Shown here: positions 34,439 to 42,399 of the stretch, one piece after another | Numbering within the stretch: position 1 is the first letter of the stretch | Layout: each line of letters starts with the position of its first letter | Assembly (NCBI RefSeq): GCF_041690465.1 | Contig: NZ_JAWLHG010000001.1 | Span: 62,001 to 126,000, forward strand | Reading direction: 5' to 3' | Length of the DNA stretch: 64,000 bases | From: Falsiroseomonas sp041690465 | GTDB lineage: Bacteria; Pseudomonadota; Alphaproteobacteria; Acetobacterales; Acetobacteraceae | Translations under genes and position numbers: made by a program | Notes under the pieces: model-generated | The model's input: only the letters and a program-made list of their open reading frames with translations | The model's database searches: none | Told to the model about the DNA's origin: nothing

Positions 34439-34456
34439 ATACGCGTGATACGCGTG
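34439..34456. repeat. Tandem 9-bp direct repeat in the A+T-rich leader of the glycosyltransferase block
   Basis: ATACGCGTG is repeated twice without spacer (34439-34447 and 34448-34456), ahead of a TATAGT hexamer (34477-34482) that could serve as a -10. The whole 34380-34531 stretch is less GC-rich than flanking genes. It probably contains the promoter of the second half of the cluster and may be a regulator-binding site. No good -35 was seen. The rest of the 279-base gap (34253-34531) holds only a 16-bp perfect palindrome at 34309-34324. Confidence 0.4.
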
Positions 34457-34531
34457 TGCCTGCCGTCGAGATCCCCTATAGTTTATCCGTGCCGCCATAT
34501 TTTCTCCGCAGAGTAGTCCACCTTTAGAAAC

Positions 34532-35491
34532 ATGCGGGATACCACCGTCGTCCTCCTGTCCGTCCTCGACGGCGCGGACTACCTGCCGACCCAGCTCGAG
34601 AGCCTGGAGCGGCAGGTCGATCAGCGCTGGATGCTGCTGTGGCGCGACGACGGGTCGCGCGATGGCTCGGTGCGCATCCTCGAGGAATTCGCGGCGCGGA
34701 TGGCGCCAGGCCGGGTGCGGCGGGTTGCCCATGCCGCCCGTCGGCTGGGCATCGCGGCCTCCTTCCTGGCGCTGCTGCGGGCGGCGCCGGCGGATGCCGC
34801 GTGCTACGCCTTCTGCGACCAGGACGATGTCTGGCTGCCCGACAAGATCGGCCGCGCTGCCGCGGCGCTGGGGGCCGTGCCGGCCGAGCGGCCGGCGCTC
34901 TACTGCGCACGCCAGGTGATGGTGGACCGCGGCCTCAGGCGCCTCGGCCTTTCGCCCGATGCGAAGCGCGGACCGGGGCTGGCGAATGCGCTCGTGCAGA
35001 ACATCGCCACCGGCTGCACCACCGTGCTGAACGCGGCGGCGCGACGCCATGTGCTCTCCGGCACGCCGCCGCCGCCCACGCTGCACGACTGGTGGGCCTA
35101 TCTGGTGGTGACCGCGACCGGCGGCCAGGTGATCTTCGACCCGCAGCCCGAGATCCTCTACCGCCAGCACGGCGCCAATGCGGTGGGCGGCAATGTCAGC
35201 AAGCTCGCTCGCGCGATGCGGGCGCTGCGGCGCGGGCCCGGCGCCTTCCTCGACACGATGGCCGCGAACATCGATGCGCTTTCCGCCTGCCCTGGCCTGA
35301 CGCCGGAGGCGCGCCGCACGCTGGATGCGCTCGGCGCCCTGCGCACCGGCAGCTTCGTCGCGCGGCTGCGCACGCTGCGTCGCACCGGCTTGTGCCGCCA
35401 GGGCTTCCGCGAAGACGTGCTGTTGCGGCTGTGGTTCACGCTGCGCCCGCTGCCGCGCTGCCGGGCCACGAGGACGGTCGCGACAGCGTGA
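34532..35491 (+). CDS. Glycosyltransferase family 2
   Basis: A 319-residue GT-A enzyme of the rhamnosyltransferase-like GT2 type. The nucleotide-binding start is VVLLSVLDGADYLPTQLESL with WRDDGSRDGS; the metal-binding DxD region is CDQDDVWLPDKI, highly characteristic of this subgroup. The acceptor part includes LHDWWAYLVVTATGG, with the conserved D-W pair, and ILYRQHGANAVGG. It has no membrane segment and acts on the cytoplasmic face. It opens the second block of the cluster, after a 279-base leader. Sugar and linkage are unknown. Confidence 0.89.
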   Translation: MRDTTVVLLSVLDGADYLPTQLESLERQVDQRWMLLWRDDGSRDGSVRILEEFAARMAPGRVRRVAHAARRLGIAASFLALLRAAPADAACYAFCDQDDVWLPDKIGRAAAALGAVPAERPALYCARQVMVDRGLRRLGLSPDAKRGPGLANALVQNIATGCTTVLNAAARRHVLSGTPPPPTLHDWWAYLVVTATGGQVIFDPQPEILYRQHGANAVGGNVSKLARAMRALRRGPGAFLDTMAANIDALSACPGLTPEARRTLDALGALRTGSFVARLRTLRRTGLCRQGFREDVLLRLWFTLRPLPRCRATRTVATA

Positions 35492-35706
35492 CGAACCTCT
35501 CCCTCAAGAGAATGTGACCGCCCGTTTGGACCGTTTGCGATCCGCAGGCGCCGCGCTCGCGGGCCGATGCTTGTCGCGTTGCGGGCCCTGCGGTATGCGC
35601 CCCGCGCCTGTGCGCGGTTGCCTCGTGCGCAGCGGATCGGCGCGCGCCTTCCCCGCGTCCGTGCGGCCCGCGTGATGCGGTTTCCAGCCCAGCAGGAGCC
35701 CGACAG

Positions 35707-36717
35707 ATGAGCCAGCGCAACGACACGGCGCATATCTTCGTCGGCTCCGACCGGTCGCAGCTGCTGGCGGTGAAGGTGCTGGAGTACTCGATCCGCCGGC
35801 ACACCGACCTCGAGATCCGGCTGCGCTCGATGCATGACCTCGACCTGCCCGATCCGCAGGACCCGCGGCAGGGCAAGCGCACCGGCTTCTCCTTCACCCG
35901 CTTCGCCATCCCGCAGCTGATGGGTCACCAGGGACGCGCCGTCTATCTCGACGCCGACATGCTGGTATTCCGCGACTTCCGCGAATTGTGGGAACTGCCC
36001 TTCGACGGCCACAAGGTTCTGATCCAGGAGGAATTGCCGGAGGAAGCGCAGAAGCGCGCCGATGGCGGCAAGCGCATCAAGCAGTGCTCGGTGATGCTGC
36101 TCGACTGCGCCGCGCTGGACTGGGATCCGGCGAAGATCATCGCCGGCCTCGACGGGCGCTACACCTATGAGGACCTGCTCTACCACATGTGCGTGCTGCG
36201 CGAGGAGGAGGTCGGCTACACCGTGCCCTTCGCGTGGAACAGCCTCGAGACCTACGAGCCGGGCAGGACCGGGCTGATCCACTACACCGACATGAACACC
36301 CAGCCCTGGGTGAACCCGGCCAATCCGAATGGCTGGCTGTGGCTCGAGGAAGTCCGGCGGATGATCGCCGAGGGTGCGCTCTCCATCGCCGAGATCGAGC
36401 AGGAGATCGCGCTGGGCCATTTCCGCCCCTCGCTCGCGGTCGAGCTTCGCGAGATCGGCGAAGGGCCGGCGAAGCCGGTGACGCAGGAGGATGCGCGCCG
36501 CTTCCAGAAGATCGACGACGAGGCCGGCTACAAGCGCCACGCCGCGGTGTACGAATCGGCGCGCAGGCGCAAGCAGGCGGTGCAGGAGTACGAGGCGAAG
36601 CTGGCGCGGGAGGCCGGCACCGGCGCGATGGCCGCGCATGCCGCCACCGGCGCGCTGCGCGAAGGAACCGGCGCGCTGCGGCGCGTGGTCGGCGCGCTGC
36701 GCCGCGCCTTCCGTTGA
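35707..36717 (+). CDS. GT8-like glycosyltransferase
   Basis: A 336-residue protein with a GT-A fold of the GT8/glycogenin-like type. It begins AHIFVGSDRSQLLAVKVLEYSI, and the metal-binding DxD is in AVYLDADMLVFRDF. Another conserved region is IKQCSVMLLDCAALDW, and IHYTDMNTQPWV resembles the GT8 HxxGxxKPW-type block. The last 80 residues form a charged helix with Ala/Gly-rich repeats (GTGAMAAHAATGALREGTGALR). AGGAG lies 10 bases before the ATG. A 215-base gap before the gene has no ORF. Confidence 0.83.
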   Translation: MSQRNDTAHIFVGSDRSQLLAVKVLEYSIRRHTDLEIRLRSMHDLDLPDPQDPRQGKRTGFSFTRFAIPQLMGHQGRAVYLDADMLVFRDFRELWELPFDGHKVLIQEELPEEAQKRADGGKRIKQCSVMLLDCAALDWDPAKIIAGLDGRYTYEDLLYHMCVLREEEVGYTVPFAWNSLETYEPGRTGLIHYTDMNTQPWVNPANPNGWLWLEEVRRMIAEGALSIAEIEQEIALGHFRPSLAVELREIGEGPAKPVTQEDARRFQKIDDEAGYKRHAAVYESARRRKQAVQEYEAKLAREAGTGAMAAHAATGALREGTGALRRVVGALRRAFR

Positions 36718-36737
36718 GGCACGGCGCCCAGGCGGCC

Positions 36738-37328
36738 ATGGCGGACACCGTCCAACCCACCGGCTCGCCGATCCACCCGGAGGCGGAGTTCGACGCGACG
36801 GGCGGCACGCTCGCCCTCGATCCGACGGTGGTGGTGCGCCGCCATGCGGCGATCGAGACCGGGCAGGGCGGGCGCATCTCGATCGGCCGCAAATCGGTGA
36901 TCCTCCAGTATGCACAGCTGCTGGCGCATGGCGGCGAGATCTCGATCGGCGCCTTCTGCAGCGTCAATCCCTTCTGCGTGCTGTACGGCCATGGCGGGCT
37001 GCGCATCGGCAACTACGTGCGCATCGCCACCCATACGGTGATGATCCCGGCCAACCATGTGTTCGACGATCCCGGGGCGCCGATCACCCGCCAGGGCCTG
37101 CGCATGCAGGGCATCACCATCGAGGACGATGTCTGGATCGGCGCCGGCGTGCGCGTGCTGGACGGCGTGACGATCGGCCGCGGCGCGGTGATCGCCGCCG
37201 GCGCGGTGGTGAACCGCGACGTGCCCTCGATGGCGATCTTCGGCGGGGTGCCGGCGCGCCAGATCGGCTGGCGCGGCCAGGCCTCCGCCAGCGCGCCGCC
37301 GGTGCCTGATGCGTCCCCCGCACGATAG
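36738..37328 (+). CDS. Hexapeptide-repeat acyltransferase (LbetaH)
   Basis: A 196-residue left-handed beta-helix acetyltransferase of the NodL/WbbJ type. Hexapeptide repeats run through the middle (ISIGRKSVILQYAQLL, ISIGAFCSVNPFCVL, LRIGNYVRIATHTVMI), with the catalytic His in ANHVFDD and the C-terminal repeats VWIGAGVRVLDGVTIGRGAVIAAGAVV. The ending VPSMAIFGGVPARQIG is classical for these enzymes. It probably O-acetylates a sugar of the surface polymer. It starts 20 bases after the GT8 gene and overlaps the next gene by 20 bases. Confidence 0.9.
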   Translation: MADTVQPTGSPIHPEAEFDATGGTLALDPTVVVRRHAAIETGQGGRISIGRKSVILQYAQLLAHGGEISIGAFCSVNPFCVLYGHGGLRIGNYVRIATHTVMIPANHVFDDPGAPITRQGLRMQGITIEDDVWIGAGVRVLDGVTIGRGAVIAAGAVVNRDVPSMAIFGGVPARQIGWRGQASASAPPVPDASPAR

Positions 37329-38565
37329 CGCGGGCTTCGGCCTCGGCGCCGGGCTGCGCTGGTTGCGCAGTCGGGTGGCGCCGGATGCGCGGAACGCCAC
37401 GCCGCGCCTGGCCGCGCGCATCCTGCCGTCGCCCGATGCACCGCGTGCGCCGCTCAATCTGCTCGTCATCGCCGATGCTGCCGGTGCCACCCTGCAGATC
37501 AACCTGCTGCGTCCGCTGCGCGCATCGCTCGCCGCCGGCGCCTGCCGCATCCACCTCGTCACCGAGGCGGAGGAAGCCGCATGGCGCCTGGCCGGCGGCC
37601 GACCGGCCGAGGCGGTGCGTCGCTTGTGGGACGAGGTGGCGCCGGAGGCGGTCTTCGTCAGCCGCTACGGCGGCGGCCTGGCGGAGGAGATCGTCGCGGC
37701 CGCGAAGCGCCACCGGACGCCGCTCGTCTATCACCTGGACGACAACCTGTTCGCCGTGCCCCGCGAAGCCGGCGCGGCAAAGGCCGCGAAATACGGCGCG
37801 CCGGAGCGCCAGGCGGCGATGCGCCACATGCTCTCGCAGGCCGACCTCGTCCTTCTCTCCACCTCACGGCTGCGCGACCAGCTGGCCGAGGCCGGCCTCT
37901 TGCCGGCGCGGCGCGATGCGGTGCAGGTCGCAGGCATCGCCAGCGCCAGCGACCCGTTGGAGCCGGCCATCACGCACGAGGCTGCCGGGCCGGTCTTCGG
38001 CTACATGGCGTCCTCCTCGCATGGGCCGGACCTCGCGCTCGCGCTGCCAGGGATCGAGGCGGCGCTGCAGCGCCTGCCTGCGGCGCGCTTCGAGATCTAT
38101 GGGTCGTTGCCGATGCCCGGCACGCTCGCCGGCCGTTTCGGTGCGCGGGTGCGGCATCATCCCGCGGTGCCGGATTATGATGCCTTCCTGCGTGGCCTCG
38201 CCGATCTCGGCTGGCATTGGGGCCTCGCGCCACTGCGCCAGGGCAGCTTCAACGAGGCCAAGACCGACACCAAATGGGTGGAATATGCGGCGGCCGGGAT
38301 CCCGTGCCTTGCCTCGCGCCATCCGGTGTACGAAGCGTCGCTTGCTGCCGGCGCGGCGGTGCCGGTCGGTGACGGCGACTGGGCGGAAACGTTGCCGGCG
38401 GCGCTGGCCGATGCCGCATGGCGGGATCGCGTGCTCGCGGCGGCACAGCAGCGGCTGCGCGCGGAGCACGGCCTGGCGCGCATGACGACGCAGCTCGCCG
38501 AGGCGCTCGGCGCCGCCGGCGTGCCGCGGGGCTTGCTGGCGTTGCCCGGGATGTGCCCCGGATGA
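37309..38565 (+). CDS. Glycosyltransferase (GT4-like)
   Basis: A 418-residue GT-B-like glycosyltransferase. The N-terminal half has LNLLVIADAAGATLQINLLRPLR and VYHLDDNLFAVPRE; the DD-N block is common in surface-polysaccharide glycosyltransferases. The C-terminal donor domain has FGYMASSSHGPDLALALPGIE and TKWVEYAAAGIPCLASRHPVYE, corresponding to the family E-x7-E region. The ATG at 37309 overlaps the acetyltransferase end by 20 bases. The donor sugar is unknown. Confidence 0.83.
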   Translation: MRPPHDSAGFGLGAGLRWLRSRVAPDARNATPRLAARILPSPDAPRAPLNLLVIADAAGATLQINLLRPLRASLAAGACRIHLVTEAEEAAWRLAGGRPAEAVRRLWDEVAPEAVFVSRYGGGLAEEIVAAAKRHRTPLVYHLDDNLFAVPREAGAAKAAKYGAPERQAAMRHMLSQADLVLLSTSRLRDQLAEAGLLPARRDAVQVAGIASASDPLEPAITHEAAGPVFGYMASSSHGPDLALALPGIEAALQRLPAARFEIYGSLPMPGTLAGRFGARVRHHPAVPDYDAFLRGLADLGWHWGLAPLRQGSFNEAKTDTKWVEYAAAGIPCLASRHPVYEASLAAGAAVPVGDGDWAETLPAALADAAWRDRVLAAAQQRLRAEHGLARMTTQLAEALGAAGVPRGLLALPGMCPG

Positions 38566-38672
38566 TACCGGGCAGCGCCGGCGGAGACGCGGCTCGGCTT
38601 CAGCGGCGGGGCCGGGCCCGGAGCCGGCCCTCGCAATCAATGTTCCTCTGACGACGGGGCGGGAAGACAGAC

Positions 38673-39626
38673 GTGTTGCGCGCCATCGCGAACATCTTTC
38701 GCAGGGACGACACCGTGGGTGTGGCGGCCGAGGGTCCGGCGTCGCCCACCGCACCGCCGGTGGCTGCCGCGCCCGAAGTGCCTGTGGCGCCCGAAGTGCC
38801 TGCCGCGCCCGAAGTGCCTGCGGCGCCCGAAGCGCCTGCGGCGCCCGTGGCACCGCTCGGCGGCTACGACGAGGGCCGCGTCCACATCCCAGGGGTCGAG
38901 TCGCTTCCAGACGAGGAGTTGCAGCGGCTGAACGCGCTGCTTCCCTGGGCGGCCTTCGTGGTGGATTCACGAGGCCGGCGCTTCGGCGCGCCCTATTCCG
39001 CCAACAAGCGCAACGTGCCGCAGCTGGTGCCCGATCCGCGCATCGTCGAGCTCGACCGCCGCATGCCGCTCGCCGGCCGCACCGTGCTGGAGATCGGCTG
39101 CTTCGAGGGCATCCACACCACCGCCCTCGCGGAGCGCGCCGGCCGCGTGCTGGCCTGCGACAGCCGCATCGAGAACGTGGTGAAGACCATCGTGCGCTGC
39201 GCGATGTTCGGCGTGCCCGCGCCACATGTCTTCCGCTGGGACGCCGAGGAGACACCGCCGCCGGGCATGGATCTCGGCTGCGACGTGCTGCACCATGTCG
39301 GCGTGCTCTACCACCTCACCGATCCGGTCGGGCACCTGCGCAGCATCGCGCCGCTGGTGCGCGACGGCATCATGCTCGACACCCAGGTCGCGCCGGAGGA
39401 CGCCGCGGTGCGGGAGTACGAATCGGGTGGCCGCCTCTGGCGCTACATGCACTACCGCGAGGCGGGCCGGGAGGCGCCCTTCGCCGGCATGCTGGACCAC
39501 GCCAAATGGCTGTTCCGCGAAGACCTCGTCGCGCTGCTGCGCGAGCTGGGCTTCAACGACCTGCATGAGGAAAGCCTGTTCCAGTCACGAAACGGCCCGC
39601 GGTGGCTGGTCTATGCCCGGCGCTGA
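38673..39626 (+). CDS. SAM-dependent methyltransferase with Ala-Pro-rich N-terminal repeats
   Basis: A 317-residue class I methyltransferase. Motif I is TVLEIGCFEGIHTTALAERAG and the acidic loop VLACDSRIENV; the LHHVGVLYHLTDPVGHLR block resembles CmoB-like DUF1698 enzymes, but the neighbourhood is polysaccharide synthesis. Residues 32-60 hold a six-residue tandem repeat (APEVPA), encoded by 18-bp units at 38769-38840. The GTG start is supported by the GGGAAGA upstream. The 107-base gap before it contains a 7-bp inverted repeat (38609-38615 with 38624-38630). It overlaps the Wzm-like permease by 14 bases, hinting at a joint role, perhaps capping the glycan that the exporter recognises. Confidence 0.82.
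   Translation: MLRAIANIFRRDDTVGVAAEGPASPTAPPVAAAPEVPVAPEVPAAPEVPAAPEAPAAPVAPLGGYDEGRVHIPGVESLPDEELQRLNALLPWAAFVVDSRGRRFGAPYSANKRNVPQLVPDPRIVELDRRMPLAGRTVLEIGCFEGIHTTALAERAGRVLACDSRIENVVKTIVRCAMFGVPAPHVFRWDAEETPPPGMDLGCDVLHHVGVLYHLTDPVGHLRSIAPLVRDGIMLDTQVAPEDAAVREYESGGRLWRYMHYREAGREAPFAGMLDHAKWLFREDLVALLRELGFNDLHEESLFQSRNGPRWLVYARR
38769..38840 (+). repeat. Four 18-bp coding repeats (Ala-Pro-Glu-Val-Pro-x)
   Basis: Four tandem units of GCGCCCGAAGTGCCTGNN, with a few substitutions, encode an Ala/Pro-rich linker at the N-terminus of the methyltransferase. Such repeats change length easily by slippage and separate domains in proteins. Confidence 0.85.
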
Positions 39627-40458
39627 AGCCGCGGCGCGCCGGCTCCCCCCGCTGCGGCATCCGCGCGTCGCGAGCCTTGCGCGCCATCTGCGGCTGGCGG
39701 TGGACCTCGCCGCGCGCGACATCCGCGACCGCTACGCGGGTGCCGCGATCGGGCCGCTCTGGCTGCTGGTCACGCCGGCGGTCTACCTGCTGATGTACTG
39801 GCTCGTCTTCGGGCAGCTGCTGCGCGTGGGCTGGCCGCCCGGCGCGCCGGGCGAGGCGTCGCCGGGCTTCCTGCTGCCATTCTTCTGCGGGCTGGTGCTG
39901 TATCTCTTCATGGTGGATCTGGTGATTTCCTCCACCGACGTGTTCCAGCGCCGCCGCGACTATGTGCGCCGCGCGCCCTTCCCGCTCTGGGTGCTGTGGC
40001 TGGCCAACCTGCTGCGCACCGCCACGCCGGCGGCGGCGGGGCTGCTGCTGCTGCTCGTGCTGGCCTTCGCGCAGGGGCGGCTTGGCGTCGCGGGGCTTGC
40101 CTGGCTGCCCGTGGCGCTCGGCGCCAGCCTGCTGTTCCTCGCCGCGCTCTCGCTCTGCCTGGCGATGCTCGGCCCGTTCCTCGGCGACCTGCAGGAGGTT
40201 CTGCGGCTGGTCGCGCGCGCGCTGTTCTATGCCGGGCCGATCGCCTATCCGCTCGCCATCGTGCCGGAGCAGGTGCGCGCGCTGATGTGGCTGAATCCGC
40301 TGACCCACATGGCGGAGATGCTGCGCGGCGCGCTGGTCTACGGGCAGGGGCCGCAGGCGCTGCCCTTCCTCGGCTTCCTGCTCGCCACCGCCTTGCTGCT
40401 GGCGCTGGCCGCCTTCCTCTATCGCCGCGTCGCCGGGGCGGTGGCCGATGTCGTCTGA
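39613..40458 (+). CDS. Polysaccharide ABC exporter permease (Wzm/KpsM-like)
   Basis: A 281-residue inner-membrane permease of the ABC-2 polysaccharide family. It has the typical cytoplasmic start DLAARDIRDRYAGAAIGPLWLLVTPAVYL (shortened) and about six hydrophobic segments, including LVLYLFMVDLVIS, AAAGLLLLLVLAFAQG and LGFLLATALLLALAAFL. IAYPLAIVPEQVRALMWLNPLTH is the family pre-helix block. It forms a complex with the ATPase encoded next (11-base overlap) and moves a lipid-linked glycan across the inner membrane. The ATG at 39613 overlaps the preceding methyltransferase by 14 bases. Confidence 0.92.
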   Translation: MPGAEAAARRLPPLRHPRVASLARHLRLAVDLAARDIRDRYAGAAIGPLWLLVTPAVYLLMYWLVFGQLLRVGWPPGAPGEASPGFLLPFFCGLVLYLFMVDLVISSTDVFQRRRDYVRRAPFPLWVLWLANLLRTATPAAAGLLLLLVLAFAQGRLGVAGLAWLPVALGASLLFLAALSLCLAMLGPFLGDLQEVLRLVARALFYAGPIAYPLAIVPEQVRALMWLNPLTHMAEMLRGALVYGQGPQALPFLGFLLATALLLALAAFLYRRVAGAVADVV

Positions 40459-41680
40459 CGCCGCGCCGGAGGAGCTGCTGCTGCGCGCGCGCGGCATCGG
40501 CAAGGCCTACACCAGCATCGATTCGCCGATGTCGCGCCTCGGTGAGGCCCTGTTCCGCCGCGAGAGCGGCAGGCGGCGCAAGCATGTCGTGCTGGACGGC
40601 ATCGACCTCGATGTTCGGCGCGGCGAGACGCTCGGCATCATGGGCCGCAACGGCGCCGGCAAGACAACGCTGCTGGCCATCCTCGGCCGCGTGCTGGAGC
40701 CGAGCGCGGGCACGGTGGAGCGGCTCGGGCGCATCGCCACGCTGCTGGAGGTCGGCGCCGGCTTCAACCCGCAGTTCAGCGGCCGCGACAACGCGAAGCT
40801 GTTCTGCGGCATCATGGGCCTGACCACGCGCGAGGCGGCCGCGGTGCTGCCGGAGATCGAGGCCTTCGCCGACCTCGGCGAATATTTCGAGATGCCGCTG
40901 CGCACCTATTCCTCCGGCATGCAGGCGCGGCTCGGCTTCGCCTGCGCGGCGCATGTCGAGGCCGACCTGGTCATCATCGACGAGACGCTGGCGGTGGGCG
41001 ACGCCGCCTTCCGCGTGAAGTGCTACATGCGCATCAAGGCGATGCAGGAGCGCGGGCAGACCTTCCTGATGGTCAGCCACAGCCCGAACCTGATCGCCAA
41101 TTTCTGCTCGCGCGTCGTCGTGCTGGAAGGCGGCCGCAAGGTGTTCGACGGCGCGCCCGTCGGCGCCTTCGAGGTCTACAAGGACATCCGCGAAGGGCTG
41201 GAGCGCCGCGCCGCGACGGTCGCCAGCGTCGCGAAGCCGGTGACGGCCGACGACCCGCGCCTCACGCTGCGCGGCGCACACCTTGTCGAGACGTGGCAGG
41301 CAGACGGGCCGCCGCTGGTGGAGCTGACGGCGGAGCTGGTGGCCGGCGCCGCAATCGCGCGGCCCATCCTCAGCTGCGGCATCCGCAACAAGGAAGGCAT
41401 CGTGGTCTGCGGGCTGGCCACATCCGACCTCCCCCAGGGCCTTGCGCCGATGCAGGCGGGGGAGAGCCGCCGCCTTCGCCTGGTGTTCCGCAACCGGCTG
41501 CTGCCGGGCATCTATTTCCTCGCCGCCCGCACCGGCGAGACGGTGGGCGACGTGACCACCACCTTCAACGTGTACCACAACCTCGCCAGGCTCGATGTCG
41601 TGCGCGACACGCCGAGCCGCGGGCTTGTGGACCTCGACATGCGGATCAGCGCCGATGCCGCGGCACCCGTCGGCGACTGA
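40448..41680 (+). CDS. Polysaccharide ABC exporter ATPase with C-terminal recognition domain (Wzt-like)
   Basis: A 410-residue ATPase. The nucleotide-binding domain (about 1-245) has Walker A GRNGAGKTTLL, the signature YSSGMQARLGFA, Walker B LVIIDETLAVGD and the H-loop VSHS. The N-terminal insertion MSRLGEALFRRESGRR is usual for polysaccharide ATPases. The extra 150 residues at the C-terminus resemble the Wzt-C beta-sandwich that recognises terminal modifications of O-antigen in other bacteria, ending FNVYHNLARLDVVRD. KpsT-type ATPases lack it, so export by end-group recognition is suggested. Two methyltransferase genes flank the permease-ATPase pair. Confidence 0.92.
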   Translation: MSSDAAPEELLLRARGIGKAYTSIDSPMSRLGEALFRRESGRRRKHVVLDGIDLDVRRGETLGIMGRNGAGKTTLLAILGRVLEPSAGTVERLGRIATLLEVGAGFNPQFSGRDNAKLFCGIMGLTTREAAAVLPEIEAFADLGEYFEMPLRTYSSGMQARLGFACAAHVEADLVIIDETLAVGDAAFRVKCYMRIKAMQERGQTFLMVSHSPNLIANFCSRVVVLEGGRKVFDGAPVGAFEVYKDIREGLERRAATVASVAKPVTADDPRLTLRGAHLVETWQADGPPLVELTAELVAGAAIARPILSCGIRNKEGIVVCGLATSDLPQGLAPMQAGESRRLRLVFRNRLLPGIYFLAARTGETVGDVTTTFNVYHNLARLDVVRDTPSRGLVDLDMRISADAAAPVGD

Positions 41681-41691
41681 GCGCGACCAGG

Positions 41692-42381
41692 ATGATGACG
41701 ATGCAAGCCGACCTGCCGAGCCTGTTCGCCGACGCCTATGTCGGCCCGCCCCACAAGCGCGTGGAGCTGCTGCCGCTGCTGCACGGCTTCGCCTTCGCGC
41801 TGCTGGCCGCGCGGCACGGGGCGCCGCCGGCGGAGCCGCTGCAGGCGGCCGAGTGCGGCGTCTACAAGGGACACTCGCTGGCCTCCTGCGCGCGGCTGGC
41901 GCAGGCGCTGGGAAGCCGCGTGGCCTTCACCGGGCTGGATACCTTCGCCGGCCTGCCGGCACTGTCGGAAACCGACCTGTCCTACAATCCGCACGAGGCG
42001 GCGCGCGGGCCGGTACCGCTGTTCAGGGACACCTCGGTCGCCGAAGTGCAGGGCTTCGTTGCGGAGCAGGCGCCGGGCACCGAGGCGCATCTGGTGGCGG
42101 GGCTGTTCGCCGACACGCTCGGCACGCTGCCGGAGCGGCTCTACGATTTCGTGCATGTGGACTGCGACCTGTACGAGCCGCACCTTGAATGCCTGGAATA
42201 CTTCTACCCCCGCGTGCGACCCGGCGGCATCGTGTTCTTCGATGACTACCACTCGGTCGAGTTTCCCATGGCCAAGGGCGCGATCGACGTGTTCATGTCC
42301 GGCAGGCCCGAGGAGCTGATGCATCTGCGCTGCGGCGAGGACCGCCCGAACCATACCAAGGCCTGGTTCGTGAAGCGCTGA
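41692..42381 (+). CDS. TylF/MycF-family O-methyltransferase-like protein
   Basis: A 229-residue class I methyltransferase of the TylF/macrocin O-methyltransferase family. Motif I is AECGVYKGHSLASCARLAQALG, followed by GLDTFAGLP; the metal-binding acidic region reads DFVHVDCDLYEPHLECLEYFYPRV, then RPGGIVFFDDYHS. Enzymes of this family methylate sugar hydroxyls. Start candidates are ATG at 41692, 41695 and 41701; the AGGATG motif favours 41701. Its place directly behind the Wzt-like ATPase suits a role in chain-end modification, though that is inference. Confidence 0.85.
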   Translation: MMTMQADLPSLFADAYVGPPHKRVELLPLLHGFAFALLAARHGAPPAEPLQAAECGVYKGHSLASCARLAQALGSRVAFTGLDTFAGLPALSETDLSYNPHEAARGPVPLFRDTSVAEVQGFVAEQAPGTEAHLVAGLFADTLGTLPERLYDFVHVDCDLYEPHLECLEYFYPRVRPGGIVFFDDYHSVEFPMAKGAIDVFMSGRPEELMHLRCGEDRPNHTKAWFVKR

Positions 42382-42399
42382 CCGGGCACGAGGCGCAGG

